Source: Curtobacterium poinsettiae (GTDB lineage Bacteria; Actinomycetota; Actinomycetes; Actinomycetales; Microbacteriaceae). From it: 64,000 bases of DNA. The DNA is taken from positions 496,001 through 560,000 of the forward strand of contig NZ_CP106879.1 of the NCBI RefSeq assembly GCF_025677645.1, read 5' to 3'. The notes beneath the pieces are model-generated. The model saw only the letters and a program-made list of their open reading frames with translations. It made no database searches and was not told the origin of the DNA. A program made the position numbers and the translations under genes. Shown here piece by piece: positions 41,928-50,246 of this stretch; the first letter of the stretch is position 1, and each line of letters opens with the position of its first letter.

Positions 41928-43754
41928 TCAGGCGTGTGGTGCCTCGTTGTTGTTGATGATGGTCTCCTCGATCAGTTGGTAGCCGCCGGCGATGAAGGTG
42001 GTCGCTTCCTCCTTTCGCGCGGGCGGGGTCCAGCGGTAGTCATCGAGGCGGTCCCGTCGACGGGTCTTCGGGGGTTCGATGATGTTGACCTGTTCCCACT
42101 TGTAGGTGTTGATCCGTCGGAGGTTGGCGGCGAAGATCAGCATGCTTGCGATGAGGAACTGCTTTGAGTGGCCTCGGAGGCGTCGTCGTCCTGCGACGCC
42201 GAGGGCGATCAAGCCTTCGTCCTTGATGAACGCGTTGGTCGACTCGATGAAGTTCCGGGCTCGTGAGTACAGCAGGTCCCACGCTTCGGTGCCGAAGCGG
42301 AGGTCTTGCAGGAACTTGGCGCCTGCGGTGGGTGGGAACACGACGGAGTGTTGGTTGCAGACCTGGCCTGGGTGGGAGACGGGGTTTGGGATCTCCCAGA
42401 GGTCTTTGCTGGCGTTGCGTTCTGCGTCTTTCGGTTTGTGCGCGCAGGTGACGGTGGCGTTGGGTCCGGCGGCGGGGCACATCATGGGCGTGTACCCGTC
42501 GGCGTCCGGCTTCTCTTTGCGGCGGAAGAGGTAGAGGGCGCGGCGGTCGATGCGCTTGAGGCGAGTTTCTTCGTCGATTCTCTTCTCGCGACTGTCGATG
42601 GTTGCTTCGATCAGCGCCTTGGGCATCGCGGGGCAGTAGAAGGCTCCTTCGATCTGGAGGGCTCCGGCGTGGTCGCCGTGGATCCCGAGCTGGTCGTCTC
42701 GGTAGTCGGTGACGATGCCCATCCCGAGTGCGCGTACGGGCAGCTGAAGGGTCTCGGGCTTGGCGTTGGCGAAGTAGCCGCGGTCTGCGATGACGAGGCC
42801 GCCCCTCATGTACTGCTCGTAGCGGGAGAACATGTTGGTGAGAGCTTTGAGGCCGTACGCGGGGGGTTCGAAGCTGGGGCGGGTCCAGGAGATCCCGAGG
42901 ATGGGGCGGCAGAAGTCTTTCGTCTTGTTCTGTCCGGCGTTGCTGATCCTGGGGGTGTTGTCGGCCGGTGTGACGAGGTGCATCTCGTAGCCGAAGAAGG
43001 CGATGCGTGCCTTCTTGTCGTCGGTGGGCACCTCATGGTTCTGGTCGCGGCGGTACCAGGCAGCGTCGGTCTCGATACTGGCGTAGGAGCGGCTGTGGCC
43101 GCGCTTGCTGTAGACGGCGATGGCAGTGGCGTCCATCGTGACGTTGCCCTCCCACCCGTCGAGTATCGAGGGGTCGGCGAGGACAGGAGCACAGATCAGT
43201 TGGTTGCAGAGCCACTCGAGCTCGGTCTGCTTCTCAGCGAGCACGCTTGCGTCCTCAGCTCTGCGCGCTTCGTTCTGCTGCTGTTCCTCCTTCGTCATCC
43301 GACGGTGGTACTTCGCCGGCTTCGGGTCGATCGGCGTGAGCATGCGGCCAATCGAGTGCTGGACCCGGTCGTAGCACTGAGCGAGCGTCGGCTCGTCGGT
43401 GAGCTGAAGCAGATCTCGCGACGCCGGCTCGAGGCGTTCGAAGAGGATCTCCGCAACGACTGAGGCGTACATCGGCAGGCCTTCCACCGCGGCGGCGCAG
43501 AAGAGCGTGAGCGCTGCTGCGTCGGAAAGTAGCCGGGGTCGTCCTGAGCCGGTTTTGCGTTCCCGGTTGTGGTGCTCTTCGAACTTCTGAGGGATTCCGG
43601 CGCGGTGGAGGAGTGCGTCGATCATGACGATGCGGCTGTGTGGGATGAGGTGCTTCGATCCCGTGAGTCCGGGACCGTGGGCGTCGAGCGGGTTCTGCTC
43701 GTCGGGGGTGCGGCCGTTGATAGGGGAAGGGTCGTTTGGGTTGCGGTGGAGCAT
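41928..43754 (-). CDS. DDE-type transposase, actinobacterial family
   Basis: A 608-residue protein with an RNase H-like DDE core. Candidate catalytic residues are Asp208 in VTMDATAIAV, Asp324 in VIADRGYF and Glu504 in NFIESTNAF, the last within the long helix common to IS4- and IS1182-like enzymes. Between D2 and E lies a large insert with paired cysteines (MMCPAAGPNATVTCAH and HPGQVCNQ), which may bind metal. The ATG at 43754 has AAAGGA eight bases upstream and shares one base with the stop of the recombinase-like gene, so both are translated from one message. I find no convincing terminal inverted repeats or target duplication, so the extent of any mobile unit is unknown. Confidence 0.8.
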   Translation of the reverse strand: MLHRNPNDPSPINGRTPDEQNPLDAHGPGLTGSKHLIPHSRIVMIDALLHRAGIPQKFEEHHNRERKTGSGRPRLLSDAAALTLFCAAAVEGLPMYASVVAEILFERLEPASRDLLQLTDEPTLAQCYDRVQHSIGRMLTPIDPKPAKYHRRMTKEEQQQNEARRAEDASVLAEKQTELEWLCNQLICAPVLADPSILDGWEGNVTMDATAIAVYSKRGHSRSYASIETDAAWYRRDQNHEVPTDDKKARIAFFGYEMHLVTPADNTPRISNAGQNKTKDFCRPILGISWTRPSFEPPAYGLKALTNMFSRYEQYMRGGLVIADRGYFANAKPETLQLPVRALGMGIVTDYRDDQLGIHGDHAGALQIEGAFYCPAMPKALIEATIDSREKRIDEETRLKRIDRRALYLFRRKEKPDADGYTPMMCPAAGPNATVTCAHKPKDAERNASKDLWEIPNPVSHPGQVCNQHSVVFPPTAGAKFLQDLRFGTEAWDLLYSRARNFIESTNAFIKDEGLIALGVAGRRRLRGHSKQFLIASMLIFAANLRRINTYKWEQVNIIEPPKTRRRDRLDDYRWTPPARKEEATTFIAGGYQLIEETIINNNEAPHA

Positions 43755-44704
43755 CAGCTGGTCCTTTCGTGTGTCGTCGTTCGCAGGACGTGTTGCGCCT
43801 CGGATGCGGTGACGGTTGGGAGGAACGGAATGAGGGGTTCGAGTGCGGCGCCGTGGGCGATGCCGTAGCTGCGCATGATTTCGGTGAGGGCGGGGAAGTG
43901 GGATGCACGGCGGCAGAACCAGGTGGCGCGCATCCGGTTGACTGTGGGGATGAGAACGCCCGCACGTGCGCGGGAGCGGATGTTTGTGAGGAACACCGTG
44001 ATGTCTCGCGCAGTCGGGTAGGGGAGGAAGGTCTCGTCCTCGCGGTACTGCAGGACGAGCTCGCGAAGGTCCTCCTCGTAGGCGAGGTCGCACCAAATGA
44101 GTCGGTCAGGCAGGGAGATGGAGATGCCGTCGACGCCGTGATCGATGAGCGATGCGCGAGTGGTGCTGACCATGTCGACGGCGCGGAGGCCGAAACCGAA
44201 GCCCAGCACGCTGATCGCGGTTGCCTTGCGTCGGGTCTGAGGATGTGAACGGGAGCGCGCCCAAGAGAAGATCCGTGCCACTTCGGACTCGGTATAAGGC
44301 GGGGAGGGGCGAGGTGCGTGTGGTCCGCCGGTGCGGGCGGCGAGGTCGTTGCGATCGTGGTAGCGCTGCATGATGTCGTCGAAGCGGAGCCGCGAGGCCG
44401 CGACCCATGTCGCGGATCTGGTCTTCGCCCACTCCTTAAAGAAGGCCCGCACTCTGGCGTCCGTCAGGAGCGCGTCATCGGGGGCGGATCCGTCGATGAG
44501 CACGCACCAGTTGACGAAAGCGGCGACGAGGGCGAGGTATCGCTGCGCGATACCGGGGGTCTCCGGGGAGATCGTCAGCACGACGTGCCGAACGAAATCG
44601 GCGATGAGGGCCCACGTCCGGATTTGCCGTGCTGGCCGGTATCCGGCAATGCAGGCCACGACCTCGTCGCCGACCTCACCGCTGGCAGCAACCATGCGGT
44701 GCAC
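43754..44704 (-). CDS. Degenerate tyrosine recombinase-like protein coupled to the transposase
   Basis: A 316-residue protein with the two-part layout of phage-type integrases: an N-terminal helical core-binding-like region (about 20 to 130) and a C-terminal region starting near YTESEVARIFSWARSR. The first catalytic arginine may be kept in FGFGLRAVDM. The usual H-x-x-R box reads NRMRATWFCRR, with no His, and no Tyr nucleophile follows. It therefore probably binds DNA without normal strand exchange. It closely resembles the gene at 45688-46596. The start is a GTG at 44704 or the ATG at 44695; no ribosome site is clear. The stop overlaps the transposase ATG. Confidence 0.7.
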   Translation of the reverse strand: MHRMVAASGEVGDEVVACIAGYRPARQIRTWALIADFVRHVVLTISPETPGIAQRYLALVAAFVNWCVLIDGSAPDDALLTDARVRAFFKEWAKTRSATWVAASRLRFDDIMQRYHDRNDLAARTGGPHAPRPSPPYTESEVARIFSWARSRSHPQTRRKATAISVLGFGFGLRAVDMVSTTRASLIDHGVDGISISLPDRLIWCDLAYEEDLRELVLQYREDETFLPYPTARDITVFLTNIRSRARAGVLIPTVNRMRATWFCRRASHFPALTEIMRSYGIAHGAALEPLIPFLPTVTASEAQHVLRTTTHERTS

Positions 44705-45017
44705 CGCGGCGGATTAGTCGAGCCCTGGGGGAGGATGTTGCCCCCGGCGCGCCCCCCACCCGAGGCCTCGAGCCGGGAAGCACCCGGACGCAGATGTGAC
44801 CCTCGTGCTTGGTGTGAGCAAAAGCAACCTCGGACGCAACTCGGCACAGGAGCCAGGCGTCAGCTCGCGGGTCCCCCATCGAAGGCGCCTTCGAGCTCCC
44901 GCCTAGGCCGTCGGTATCGAAAACGCTGTAGAACTCGGTCAGAAGACCAGCGCGTGCACTCGGGAGCGCTGGGTGGGATCCCAGCTGACCCGGGAAAATT
45001 ACAGGCTTGTAGTTCAT
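44676..45017 (-). CDS. Possible small hypothetical protein
   Basis: An open frame of 113 codons starting MNYKPVIFPGQLGSHPAL, upstream of the recombinase-like gene and overlapping its start by 29 bases. Codon third positions are less GC-biased than in the core and the C-terminal third is low-complexity, so it may be a decayed or chance frame. A TATACA hexamer lies about 20 bp upstream. No domain is recognised. Confidence 0.25.
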   Translation of the reverse strand: MNYKPVIFPGQLGSHPALPSARAGLLTEFYSVFDTDGLGGSSKAPSMGDPRADAWLLCRVASEVAFAHTKHEGHICVRVLPGSRPRVGGAPGATSSPRARLIRRGAPHGCCQR

Positions 45018-45074
45018 GGCAGTGACCGTACGGCTGTATAAAATCATGCAAGTCGCGTGTCTCGAACGCGGAAG

Positions 45075-45101
45075 AGCCCGCCACCTTGGAGGTGGCGGGC
45101 T
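45075..45101 (-). terminator. Hairpin terminator after the HTH gene
   Basis: A perfect 12-bp stem (45075-45086 with 45090-45101) with a three-base loop lies 24 bp beyond the stop of the minus-strand HTH gene. Confidence 0.8.
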
Positions 45102-45124
45102 CGGGTCGTGTCGACGGTGTCGTG

Positions 45125-45379
45125 TCAGCGGCGGCGCGGTGGGTCTCCGCGGTCAGCCTTCGCGGTGCGGATCCAGTGCGTGAGGGTGCCGAGGGGTACC
45201 CCGATCCGGCGTGCAAGTTCGCGCTGGGTCACCCCTGCTTCGTTGAGGTCAAGGATCATCTGTCGCAGCCGCTTCTGTTCGCTTTCGTTCCTCCGGATCG
45301 TGTACCGAACCTCTGCGATGAGGTCGTCGTCGAGGGGTTCGGGGCCGGTCGGCGCTGTGCTCGAGGCGGGGCTACGCAT
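45125..45379 (-). CDS. Small helix-turn-helix protein
   Basis: An 84-residue protein with a helical N-terminal half (EVRYTIRRNESEQKRLRQM) and a clear helix-turn-helix, AGVTQRELARRIGVPLGTLT, at about residues 48 to 67, followed by a basic tail. It resembles sigma-70 region 4 or Cro-like DNA binders. The ATG at 45379 is chosen because longer frames add unstructured sequence; the upstream purine-rich stretch GGGGGGCACGAA is only a weak ribosome site. It lies between the two recombinase-like genes on the same strand. Confidence 0.7.
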   Translation of the reverse strand: MRSPASSTAPTGPEPLDDDLIAEVRYTIRRNESEQKRLRQMILDLNEAGVTQRELARRIGVPLGTLTHWIRTAKADRGDPPRRR

Positions 45380-45687
45380 TTCGTGCCCCCCGGATGGGGG
45401 GAGGACGCTTTTCGGTTCGTGCGTGTGCGAATGGCAGCCGGGTGTGGTCGATGGAGAGCGACGCTCCTTGCCTGACTGTCCATGCGACCCCATGCATCTC
45501 ACTGTACTTGCGGTTGCACATGTCGTTTGCGGCGCAATGCAGGGCGCTTGTTGTGGTCTTCTCGAAGCCTGTCATCACCATGTCATGCGTCCTTGTCCCG
45601 CCTTCGGTCTGAGGTTTGGCGGATCGTCCGGCGAGCGCGTGGCGATGCTAGAGCGCTCCGCCGACATCCGATCTGGGCTGAACCTGT
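45380..45687. other. Gap between HTH gene and second recombinase-like gene
   Basis: About 310 bp. It should contain the HTH gene promoter. I see no further gene, RNA or strong hairpin. Confidence 0.5.
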
Positions 45688-46596
45688 TCAGGAGCTCGGG
45701 TATCGCAGCGCGCGTTCCGCTTCGAGAGTGGGTGTGGCGTCGATGAACCTCTCGAAGCGGCCCAGCGCGTCTAGGGATTCCAGGCCTGCCGCTGCAGTGA
45801 GGACCCGCAGGGGTGTCCGGGCATTCAGGTGACGCACGATCCACGTTGCACGCATCCGCTGGGACTGCGGTCGGATGCTGCTGGTCTGTGCGCCGCGGGT
45901 GATGAAGTTCGAGATCGCGTTGATGTACGTGTCGGACCTGCCCGGCCGGAACGCGAACGCATCGCCGTCGTACTGCGATTGCTCAGGCATCATCTGGGCG
46001 TACTCCTGGATCATTGGTACACGTCGGACCCGACCAGTCGTCAAATCGATATCGATGTGGTCGCCGTCTCTGTGTACGTCTCGGACGCGGATCGCGATGA
46101 TTTCCTGCGCGGAGAGTCCGGCTCCAAGGCCGAGGGCGATGAGGACATGAGCATTCATGCGGCGCGCTGATGTCGTCTGCCCGCGTGCCCAGCTGATTGT
46201 GGAGAACAACTCGCGCTGCGAATACGGCTCAGACGGATTACTTGGAGGCATCGGTGGCAACCGCTTGTAGCCGGTGTTTACGAGATGCTCTGCGACCCGT
46301 AGTAGTAGCGATCGACGGTTCCCGCGGGCAGCTGCCGTGAGGTGGCCGCAACCGACCTGCGCGTAGTACGCGATGACGTTCCGATTGAACAGTCCTGGCA
46401 CCTCGAGTGGCAGCGCAGCGCTCTGCCAGCCCCAGAGCGTGAACTCGCTGATGGCGTTGTAGAGCTCTCGCGTCTTGTAGGGCACTTGCGACTCGCTGCG
46501 TCCGACGACGTCGTAGACGAACTCCCGGATCACCGCCCACTGCGCGGGGTCGATACGCGCCTGGTAGGAGTGCTGTCGTGGTTCACGCTCTTCCAT
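45688..46596 (-). CDS. Second degenerate tyrosine recombinase-like protein
   Basis: A 302-residue homologue of the protein at 43754-44704. Shared landmarks are the C-terminal domain start YSQRELFSTISWARGQ, the following LGLGAGLSAQEIIAI (here the position of the catalytic Arg is Ser), and SQRMRATWIVRHL in place of the H-x-x-R box. No Tyr nucleophile is seen. With three catalytic positions lost it is almost certainly not an active recombinase. The ATG at 46596 lies 6 nt after a TTACTTT -10-like sequence inside an 18-bp inverted-repeat motif, so the message is probably leaderless. No transposase is attached to this copy. Confidence 0.7.
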   Translation of the reverse strand: MEEREPRQHSYQARIDPAQWAVIREFVYDVVGRSESQVPYKTRELYNAISEFTLWGWQSAALPLEVPGLFNRNVIAYYAQVGCGHLTAAARGNRRSLLLRVAEHLVNTGYKRLPPMPPSNPSEPYSQRELFSTISWARGQTTSARRMNAHVLIALGLGAGLSAQEIIAIRVRDVHRDGDHIDIDLTTGRVRRVPMIQEYAQMMPEQSQYDGDAFAFRPGRSDTYINAISNFITRGAQTSSIRPQSQRMRATWIVRHLNARTPLRVLTAAAGLESLDALGRFERFIDATPTLEAERALRYPSS

Positions 46597-46597
46597 T

Positions 46598-46615
46598 TGC
46601 TCAAAGTAACGAGCG
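46598..46615 (-). promoter_or_regulatory. Shared operator/promoter motif, copy 1
   Basis: Read on the minus strand: CGCTCGTTACTTTGAGCA. Inverted arms CGCTC and GAGCA (one mismatch) flank a -10-like TTACTTT. It ends 1 bp before the start codon of the second recombinase-like gene. Copies 2 and 3 are at 47467-47484 and 62816-62833. Confidence 0.7.
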
Positions 46616-46712
46616 TCTGTAGTGTTGCTGTGGCAAAGCACGGCGTGTTCGTTGATTCGGTTGCTGTCGCGTTGGCCGCACCATCCCGGTGTCGCCCTCT
46701 ACTGTTGGGCGT

Positions 46713-46988
46713 ATGGGTCGACCGTCGCGCTTGGTGCCAGCGCAGCTCGCGGGTGACCCATGGCCTGAGGTACCTGCCGATGATCCCGTTGCGGAAGTGG
46801 CGCGCCTGTTCGTCATCAATGTCCGAACTGCCATGGACGGGCAGAGCATCCGCTCGGTGGCTGCGCGGGTTGGGATCGGCAACGTGACCCTGCTGACGGT
46901 GCTCGCTGGGAAGGCGTGGCCGGATCTTGCCACCATCGCCCGCCTCGAAGCCGGCCTCGGTCGCGAGCTATGGCCGCGGCAGCGCTAG
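46713..46988 (+). CDS. XRE-like helix-turn-helix protein
   Basis: A 91-residue protein with a helix-turn-helix in its second half: GQSIRSVAARVGIGNVTLLT followed by LAGKAWPDLATIARLEAGL, the Cro/CI-type pattern with its closing helix. TACTGT lies seven bases before the ATG, so the gene is probably leaderless. It is divergent from the second recombinase-like gene, and its stop overlaps the stop of the convergent gene (CTAG). It is a good candidate for the regulator that binds the shared operator motif, but that is inference. Confidence 0.75.
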   Translation: MGRPSRLVPAQLAGDPWPEVPADDPVAEVARLFVINVRTAMDGQSIRSVAARVGIGNVTLLTVLAGKAWPDLATIARLEAGLGRELWPRQR

Positions 46989-47467
46989 TCTGCGCGCCGA
47001 CGACGCCGTTCCTCTTCAACAGTCCGCTGCATCGCTGCGCGTTCTTTGAGCGTTCCGAGCGGCTTCGGCACGGACCACGCTGCTCCCGCGGCCAGGGCGA
47101 TTGTCTGCAGCTCCGACCATGACGCCGGATCGCTCGCGTACATTCGTGAGCGCAACTTAACCCGCGCCATCGGCCTGCCGAGGTCGAAGCGGTCGCGATC
47201 ATCAGCTAGCCGCCGGAGCGCGAGCATGAGATGTCTCCGGGGTGCTCCGACTCCGCTGACGTGCAGCACACGCTCGCGCGTTCGGAGGTCCATCAGTAGC
47301 CAGGCCACCGCAGCAGGCCGGCAGAGTCGAAGCGACAATCGCGTCGGTGACTCCCACGCCCAGATAGAACAGCGCGCAGGCAAAGACACCGCTACAGGCC
47401 AAGACAGCTCGGGGACGGCAACTCGCCTTTGAACCCGTAGCGGGATCTGCTTTCCTCGCGGCCGCAC
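46985..47467 (-). CDS. Hypothetical basic protein
   Basis: A 160-residue protein without a recognisable domain. It is Arg-rich, with a hydrophobic core around RPAAVAWLLMDLRTRERVLH and a C-terminal helix of Glu and Arg (TVEEERRRRRAD). The GTG at 47467 is favoured over the ATG at 47473, because the ATG lies inside the operator-like motif and the GTG sits at the spacing seen for leaderless genes. It converges on the XRE-like gene, sharing a CTAG at the stops. Confidence 0.55.
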   Translation of the reverse strand: MRPRGKQIPLRVQRRVAVPELSWPVAVSLPARCSIWAWESPTRLSLRLCRPAAVAWLLMDLRTRERVLHVSGVGAPRRHLMLALRRLADDRDRFDLGRPMARVKLRSRMYASDPASWSELQTIALAAGAAWSVPKPLGTLKERAAMQRTVEEERRRRRAD

Positions 47468-47484
47468 GCTCATAGTTACGAGCG
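47467..47484 (-). promoter_or_regulatory. Shared operator/promoter motif, copy 2
   Basis: Read on the minus strand: CGCTCGTAACTATGAGCG. The arms CGCTC and GAGCG are perfectly inverted around a TAACTAT -10-like core. Confidence 0.7.
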
Positions 47485-48135
47485 TAACGGGTCGGGTGGC
47501 CCGATCATCTCGACGGTGGTCCCTTCGTTTGAGGGAACGCACCGTCCTGTCGCAGGTGGTCCTCGATCCCATGCTCAGATTGTTGGGGTCGAATGGTCCG
47601 ACTTGGCGAGTGAGGGTGATCTGGCCGTCGCTGCGTTCGACGTGCCGTCGGAGCAGGCCTGCTTGCCGTCGGCGCTCGCGGTCTGGGCAGACCGGAGCAG
47701 GTGAATGCGATGGTGCGGTGCGTGTCGGCGGCGAGGCGTATCAGCGGTGCCACGCCGGCCCTAGGCCCACCAGGACCAAAGGAGCGCCAGGCTCGTCCTT
47801 GTTCGCGAACGGCCGTGACGGGTCCGACAACACCAGCTGCAGCTAACTCGTCGCTGCGCCCACGATCAGCCTGGTCCGTACCGAAGCGAGGACTCTTCCG
47901 TTGACTCTGATCTCGAGCTCCGTGCTGCCGACCGCGTCCAGCACACCGCCGGCGAACCTGGACATTGCTGAACGTTGCGGCATCGCCGCCCGACGGACGG
48001 ACGAGCGCCTCGACCCTCCTCGAAGGTGAAGGCGATGGAGGCGCTCTCGTGGACCCACACGCACAGAGCGCGTCGATCTCCTCTCCGACTAGGGATTGTG
48101 GACCGTTGCTGCGCTCCGGCGGATCGGAACGACAA
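47485..48135. other. Gene-free, apparently decayed stretch
   Basis: About 650 bp with only short, compositionally poor frames on both strands. No complete gene is seen. It lies before a terminator hairpin and the tetR remnant, and probably holds debris of former genes. Confidence 0.55.
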
Positions 48136-48174
48136 AGCGGTGCGGCAGGTCCGCTGCGAAGCTGCCGCACCGCT
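48136..48174 (+). terminator. Hairpin terminator
   Basis: A 13-bp perfect stem (48136-48148 with 48162-48174) with a 13-base loop. It may have served a gene that is now decayed. Confidence 0.65.
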
Positions 48175-48230
48175 CTTGACGTGGTTACTGCTGGTGGGCG
48201 CGGACCGTTCCGAGCAGTCGCTGCAGCCTG

Positions 48231-48443
48231 GTTGAGCCGATCGATGCGACGAAGCTTCACGCGCTCGTGGACGGCCTTTCGCTCCACATCATCCTCAACC
48301 CGAAGGCCGACCTCAACGAGGCGCGGGCAGCACTCCACGCACACCTCGCTGAGCGAGTGGTATTGCCGATCCCCAACCTGATCAATCACGGCGTCGTAGA
48401 CGCGCGGTGTCCAACCTCCGGTGCAGGTACGACAACGTGCTGA
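48231..48443 (+). pseudogene. Remnant of a TetR-family regulator C-terminus
   Basis: One frame encodes DATKLHALVDGLSLHIILNP followed by a short stretch ending ALHAHLAE, the typical last helices of TetR-type regulators. There is no start codon, no DNA-binding domain upstream, and the sequence after LAE runs on with unrelated residues. It is a truncated relic, overlapping the 3' end of the convergent TIGR02391 gene. Confidence 0.6.
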
Positions 48444-49209
48444 ACAGATCAAGTGCATCGTCCTCACGCACCTCCCACTCTGTCCGTGTTGCATGCGCCG
48501 TCGGATTACGGAACGTGCCCATCACACCTTTCAACATGGTCGAGAAGCCGACATGTTCACTTGCTTCGGACTTCGTCTCAAAGTCGTTGATGCGAACCAT
48601 CGGACGCCGTTCCTTGGTGGAGAACACCTCGTCGATGAGTTCCGCGCCGTCGGTCGTCGCACCCGTCATCATTCGAAGACGTGACGCCAGGCCCTTCGTC
48701 GCCTCAGACACGGCGTGGAAAGTGGACCTGCGGATCAGTTCCTCCCGGCAGTACCGGATGACCTCCTCGTGCACGTTCCTGCGCTGCAGCTCCCGGAGGA
48801 GCCGCCCCGTGAGCGCCTGCACCTCGTCCAACGTTTCCGCGGCCTTCGCTTTGCCGACCCGTCCATCGTCGCGGACTCGCAGACCAGCCAGGGCGAGAGC
48901 GGGATTGAGCAGCTCCCGAAGCTCCTCGAACCGTTCGGGTCGGCGAACGTAGTTACCGACGCCCATCGCCGTTGTGATGAACGCGATGACGCAGTTTCCC
49001 GCCTGATCCCGCGCCTGCTTCTGCTGGAGCGCTGTCGCCAGCCGGTGACGCTTGGTCAGCGTCGGCACCGGGTCGGGGATACCCGTTTGCGCTAGAGCTC
49101 GTCCGATCTCTGAACCCGAGAGGCCGAGCTCGGTGTCACCCAGGGCATCAGCGATCGCGATCACGATGTCGCGTCGGAACTGCGGGTGCATCACTGTGGC
49201 CACGGCCAT
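48382..49209 (-). CDS. TIGR02391 (Ymh) family protein
   Basis: A 275-residue cytoplasmic protein. The C-terminal third has the TIGR02391 pattern: LIDEVFSTKERRPMV, then EASEHVGFSTMLKGVMGTFR, NPTAHA, and a closing SYLHRRLD helix. The FRNPTAHA stretch resembles the R-N-x-x-x-H core of HEPN-type ribonucleases. The family is often found in defence and abortive-infection settings; its action is not established. The ATG at 49209 is chosen over a TTG at 49221. The gene is divergent from an AbiJ-like gene with only 37 bp between starts, so the two are probably co-regulated. Confidence 0.75.
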   Translation of the reverse strand: MAVATVMHPQFRRDIVIAIADALGDTELGLSGSEIGRALAQTGIPDPVPTLTKRHRLATALQQKQARDQAGNCVIAFITTAMGVGNYVRRPERFEELRELLNPALALAGLRVRDDGRVGKAKAAETLDEVQALTGRLLRELQRRNVHEEVIRYCREELIRRSTFHAVSEATKGLASRLRMMTGATTDGAELIDEVFSTKERRPMVRINDFETKSEASEHVGFSTMLKGVMGTFRNPTAHATRTEWEVREDDALDLFSTLSYLHRRLDTARLRRRD

Positions 49210-49246
49210 AGTCTGCGGCAAGCAGCCAGCGCCGTACAGTCGAACC

Positions 49247-50170
49247 GTGACCGCAAAGAACCGGATCAGCGCTCAATCCCGAACCGACCTGTCGGAATGG
49301 CTCACCTCACTCGGCTACCACTGGGCTGGCGCCCAGAACGAGGACGCGTTCCTTGCTCGGTTGTACGACCTGCGGGATCTACCCACGACGGATAGTCGAC
49401 GGTCGCAGTTCCCGACGGCAGCGGAGGACATCTGGCAGCACCGCGTCAACAACAGTGACTGGGACGACGACTGGGTCTTCACTGATCCGCGGTTCAACTT
49501 GCTGCACTGCCCCGATGAGAAGTTCCTGGCGTTCCTCACGGCGACAGTCCGGCCCGCCGCGCGGCAGGATGCAACAATCTCCGCAGAGATGGTCGCCGGA
49601 TACAACGAAGTCTTAGTCCCGCTTGGATGGGAACTGTTCGAGCAGCGACGCGTGGGCGCCAACGTCTACTACGGAAGTCGCGAGATCGGCGGCGTCCACG
49701 ATCCGCGCACCGTCATCGTTGCCGCTCCTGACGTGGTGGACCGGGCGGTCCTTGACCAGCAGCTCAAGCGTCTGCGACGGGACATCGACACCGACCCCGC
49801 CGCTGCAATCGCACACTGTAAGGAACTGCTCGAGTCCCAGGCCAAACTCGTTCTGCGCGGGTTCGAGGTGGATTACTCCGACCGTGACGACCTGCCGGCA
49901 CTCTTCGGCGCAGCAGCGCGGGCGCTCGGCATCCACGCGAACTCGGTACCGGAAGACTCACGCGCGTCAGACGCGCTCAAGGGGATGCTGCGCAACCTGC
50001 AGTCTGTGGTGAGGAACGTCTCGGAGGCACGGAACGCAATGGGAACCGGGCACGGACGTGCGCACGCCAGTCCCGCTGAGCGTCGGCATGCCCGCCTGGT
50101 GTTCAACGCAACCGTGGCAGTGACGGAGTTCGTTGCGGACACGTGGGCAGCGCATCCAGGCGTTGCGTGA
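49247..50170 (+). CDS. AbiJ-like abortive infection protein with HEPN C-terminus
   Basis: A 307-residue protein. Residues about 30 to 145 match the AbiJ N-terminal domain 3 pattern (TAAEDIWQHRVNNSDWDDDW, then RFNLL, EKFLAFL and a late NVYYGSRE). Residues about 165 to 307 are an Abi_C-like HEPN domain with the R-x6-H ribonuclease motif at Arg262 to His269 (RNAMGTGHGR). By family, it is expected to block phage growth by cleaving RNA on activation. The GTG at 49247 follows TACAGT by six bases, so it is probably leaderless. It is divergent from the TIGR02391 gene. Confidence 0.8.
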   Translation: MTAKNRISAQSRTDLSEWLTSLGYHWAGAQNEDAFLARLYDLRDLPTTDSRRSQFPTAAEDIWQHRVNNSDWDDDWVFTDPRFNLLHCPDEKFLAFLTATVRPAARQDATISAEMVAGYNEVLVPLGWELFEQRRVGANVYYGSREIGGVHDPRTVIVAAPDVVDRAVLDQQLKRLRRDIDTDPAAAIAHCKELLESQAKLVLRGFEVDYSDRDDLPALFGAAARALGIHANSVPEDSRASDALKGMLRNLQSVVRNVSEARNAMGTGHGRAHASPAERRHARLVFNATVAVTEFVADTWAAHPGVA

Positions 50171-50246
50171 TTCGCGCCGCGGTCATTCTCGTCCCACTTG
50201 CCTCGCCCACCGCTGAGGAACTTCTCTTACAAGTCGGTCAGGTCGG

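Noticed and set aside
43754..46596. Active tyrosine integrase for the island
   Set aside because: Neither recombinase-like protein has a recognisable H-x-x-R box with a downstream Tyr nucleophile, so an active integrase is not shown in this window.
47505..48494. Minus-strand frame of 329 codons across the decayed segment
   Set aside because: Its composition (many Cys, Arg and Ser) is unlike real proteins here, it runs through the terminator and tetR relic, and no part resembles a domain.
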